The notes below the pieces were generated by a model, which was given only the letters and a program-made list of their open reading frames with translations, was not told where the DNA came from and did no database searches. From the NCBI RefSeq assembly GCF_900142135.1, contig NZ_FQZU01000018.1:53676-117675 (forward strand): 64,000 bases of DNA, in the 5' to 3' direction. Below, piece by piece: positions 62,896 to 64,000 of this stretch; position 1 is the stretch's first letter; each line of letters starts with the position of its first letter. The position numbers and the translations under genes are program-made. The stretch is from Desulfatibacillum alkenivorans DSM 16219 (GTDB taxonomy: Bacteria > Desulfobacterota > Desulfobacteria > Desulfobacterales > Desulfatibacillaceae).

Positions 62896-63721
62896 GCTTT
62901 AACTCCTGCCCTGGTAAAATTCCGTACAAGATAAAATCTATATAATTTATGGGTCAACGCGTCAATGATAAGTTTGGCGCCAACCCTGGCGTGGAAAAGG
63001 GCGAAAAGGAGGGCGATGGCAAATAACCGGGAAGCATAGGGCAAGGGGAGCACCGGAAGGCGCCGGCTGATGCCAAGTTGCGGCCATTCCAGTCATTTGC
63101 GCATTCACTTTCAAGACTTTGTATCCAAATCCAGCCTCCCTCCACGGGGATGACGGAGGATGGCGGCCGTAGCAGCCGTGCTGTTTTGTTGGGTTTCGCG
63201 GCGGCGACGCAAACGTTAAAACCGATTTAGGCGGGATGCACTTTCTTTACTTCAAAGAGCTATTTCAGCGCTCTACCCCAACCTACATTTTATCCATAAA
63301 AAGGGGAGGTTGGGTAGAGCTTGCGGAATTTTATCAAAGAAGGGCTTCATCCCCCGCCGGAATAGTGGTTAACGCCTGAAACATACGCGCGAAACCCAAC
63401 AAATGGATTTACGCCCCAAAAACTCTCCTTCCCCCTTATAAGGCCGTCACCCCGGCAAGGGCGATCCGCTTTTCAGGATCGTCCGCAAGCCGGGACCCAG
63501 CGTCATTCCTGGACTCGCCCGGGAATATGATTACTTGTTTGAAGGCGCCTTGGTATGGGATATATGACGCCGCCTGCGGCCTTGGCCGTGTTTCAAAAGG
63601 ACTATCCCGGATTTTCGCCCTAATTTCTTTTTGTTGGATTTTTGTAAGCCTATTTTCACGAAACCAATAAAAAGGCTTGAAATGCCCGAACGGCTATGGT
63701 AACTCTCGCCCGTCACTACAT
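62896..63721. other. Repeat-rich noncoding region before tRNA-His
   Basis: About 0.8 kb with no gene. It holds several repeat units listed separately (63134-63170, 63184-63404, 63450-63504) and the tRNA promoter region. A 63-codon minus frame at 62954-63145 has no support. Confidence 0.6.
63134..63504. repeat. Cluster of interspersed palindromic repeats
   Basis: Units: GCCTCCCTCCACGGGGATGA (63134), GTTGGGTTTCGCG (63188), CTCTACCCCAACCTAC (63271, inverted), AGGTTGGGTAGAGCTTGCGG (63307), CGCGAAACCCAACAAA (63388) and CCCGGCAAGGGCGATCCG (63451). They match units at 32869-33060 and 38111-38292. Confidence 0.7.
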
Positions 63722-63799
63722 GGTGGGTGTAGCTCAGTTGGTCAGAGCGCCTGGTTGTGGCCCAGGAGGTCGTGGGTTCAAATCCCATCACTCACCCCA
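63722..63799 (+). tRNA. tRNA-His (anticodon GTG)
   Basis: Cloverleaf sequence with an acceptor stem GTGGGTG/CACTCAC, a G at -1 opposite C73, D-arm GCTCAGTTGGTCAGAGC, anticodon arm CCTGGTTGTGGCCCAGG with GTG, T-arm GTGGGTTCAAATCCCAT and an encoded CCA end (63797-63799). The extra G at -1 and C73 are the identity features of tRNA-His. Confidence 0.93.
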
Positions 63800-63815
63800 T
63801 ATTTTTTTTGCAATC

Positions 63816-63840
63816 AAGGGGATTTTTTCCCCTTTTTTTT
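63816..63840 (+). terminator. Terminator of tRNA-His
   Basis: AAGGGGA (63816-63822) pairs with TCCCCTT (63828-63834), 5-base loop, followed by six more Ts (63835-63840). Confidence 0.82.
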
Positions 63841-64000
63841 GTTTCCCAACACAATTTCATAGGATGTCTCCATAAAACACGTAGAGCGCTGTCGCCGGAT
63901 AGCCCAGGAAAACAAATACGCCCTGGAGGATTTGAATCCGCGTCCTTTGCCTATGCGCGACTGCAGGTTAGTCAATTAATCAAAGACGTCCCCAAAAACA
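63841..64000. other. Unassigned right end with a T-arm-like fragment
   Basis: The segment has an open plus-strand frame reading GGFESASFAYARL, of the type often produced antisense to a stable RNA. On the minus strand 63927-63946 reads GGACGCGGATTCAAATCCTC, resembling the T-arm region of tmRNA. No complete gene can be drawn within the window. Confidence 0.35.

Noticed and set aside
63531..63791. 86-codon minus-strand frame starting MMGFEPTTSW
   Set aside because: This is the well-known spurious antisense translation of a tRNA gene, here tRNA-His.
63902..63972. Plus-strand frame AQENKYALED considered as a tmRNA tag
   Set aside because: It does not end in an ALAA-type tag plus stop, and no 5' tmRNA domain lies upstream.
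1..64000. CRISPR arrays or insertion sequences
   Set aside because: No regularly spaced repeats with unique spacers, no cas genes and no transposase gene were seen.

Overview
The window reads as a chromosomal segment of an anaerobic, sulfate-reducing-type Desulfobacterota (deltaproteobacterium), most like Desulfobacterales such as Desulfatibacillum. That placement is an inference from gene content: many [4Fe-4S] proteins, a DUF362 ferredoxin protein, beta-oxidation enzymes, abundant chemoreceptors, a selenocysteine elongation factor (SelB) and several DUF families common in that group. Genes are dense on both strands and start mostly at ATG with strong Shine-Dalgarno (SD) sequences, with occasional GTG or TTG starts. 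There is no insertion sequence, prophage or CRISPR array. A tRNA-His lies near the right end.

Region by region. 1-1.9 kb: 3' part of a hybrid PAS histidine kinase. 1.9-10.6 kb: a divergent metabolic locus. On the minus strand are a LuxE-like acyl-protein synthetase, a LuxC-like acyl-CoA reductase and an Old-Yellow-Enzyme flavin oxidoreductase. On the plus strand are an Fe-S protein, a TetR repressor, a DUF362-ferredoxin protein and a second, paralogous Fe-S protein. A sigma70-type promoter with two operator-like repeats sits between the two arms. 10.9-12.2 kb: a secreted stand-alone Cache-domain protein and a catalytically degenerate class III nucleotidyl cyclase. 12.5-14 kb: an ADP-forming acyl-CoA synthetase alpha subunit. 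14.1-21.5 kb: a plus-strand run of a DUF4388/PATAN protein, a cyclic-nucleotide-binding-PilZ protein, a GrpE-like protein, a short Hsp70 and a membrane-anchored J-like/DUF1566 protein. This looks like a dedicated signalling or chaperone module and is the most unusual system here.

21.5-32.8 kb: fatty acyl-CoA ligase, HBM-type chemoreceptor, second Cache protein, SLC13 anion transporter, nitroreductase, half-size TauE permease, divergent YchF-like GTPase and a B12-radical SAM protein. 33-36.1 kb: a Cpx-like envelope stress operon (lipoprotein CpxP-like, PAS protein, response regulator, kinase). 36.2-42.7 kb: isovaleryl-CoA-type dehydrogenase, orphan molybdopterin oxidoreductase, QueG-like Fe-S protein, flavodoxin-like reductase with its PadR repressor. 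43.4-46.3 kb: SRAP DNA-repair protein, scramblase-like protein, U32 peptidase. 46.4-51.6 kb: two paralogous chemoreceptors and a third Cache protein. 52.5-55.5 kb: two sulfotransferase-type genes around an alpha/beta-hydrolase-like gene. 55.7-62.9 kb: LysM protein, radical SAM protein, HemW, META lipoprotein, DUF2333 protein, SelB and a tiny membrane protein translationally coupled to selB. 62.9-64 kb: repeat-rich noncoding DNA, tRNA-His and an unassigned end.

Two themes recur. One is low-potential redox and fatty-acyl chemistry (LuxC/LuxE, OYE, acyl-CoA ligase, acyl-CoA dehydrogenase, Fe-S proteins). The other is environmental sensing: four sensor or regulator systems, three chemoreceptors, and three stand-alone Cache proteins each lying beside a signalling gene. 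All identifications come from reading motifs; no database search was run.
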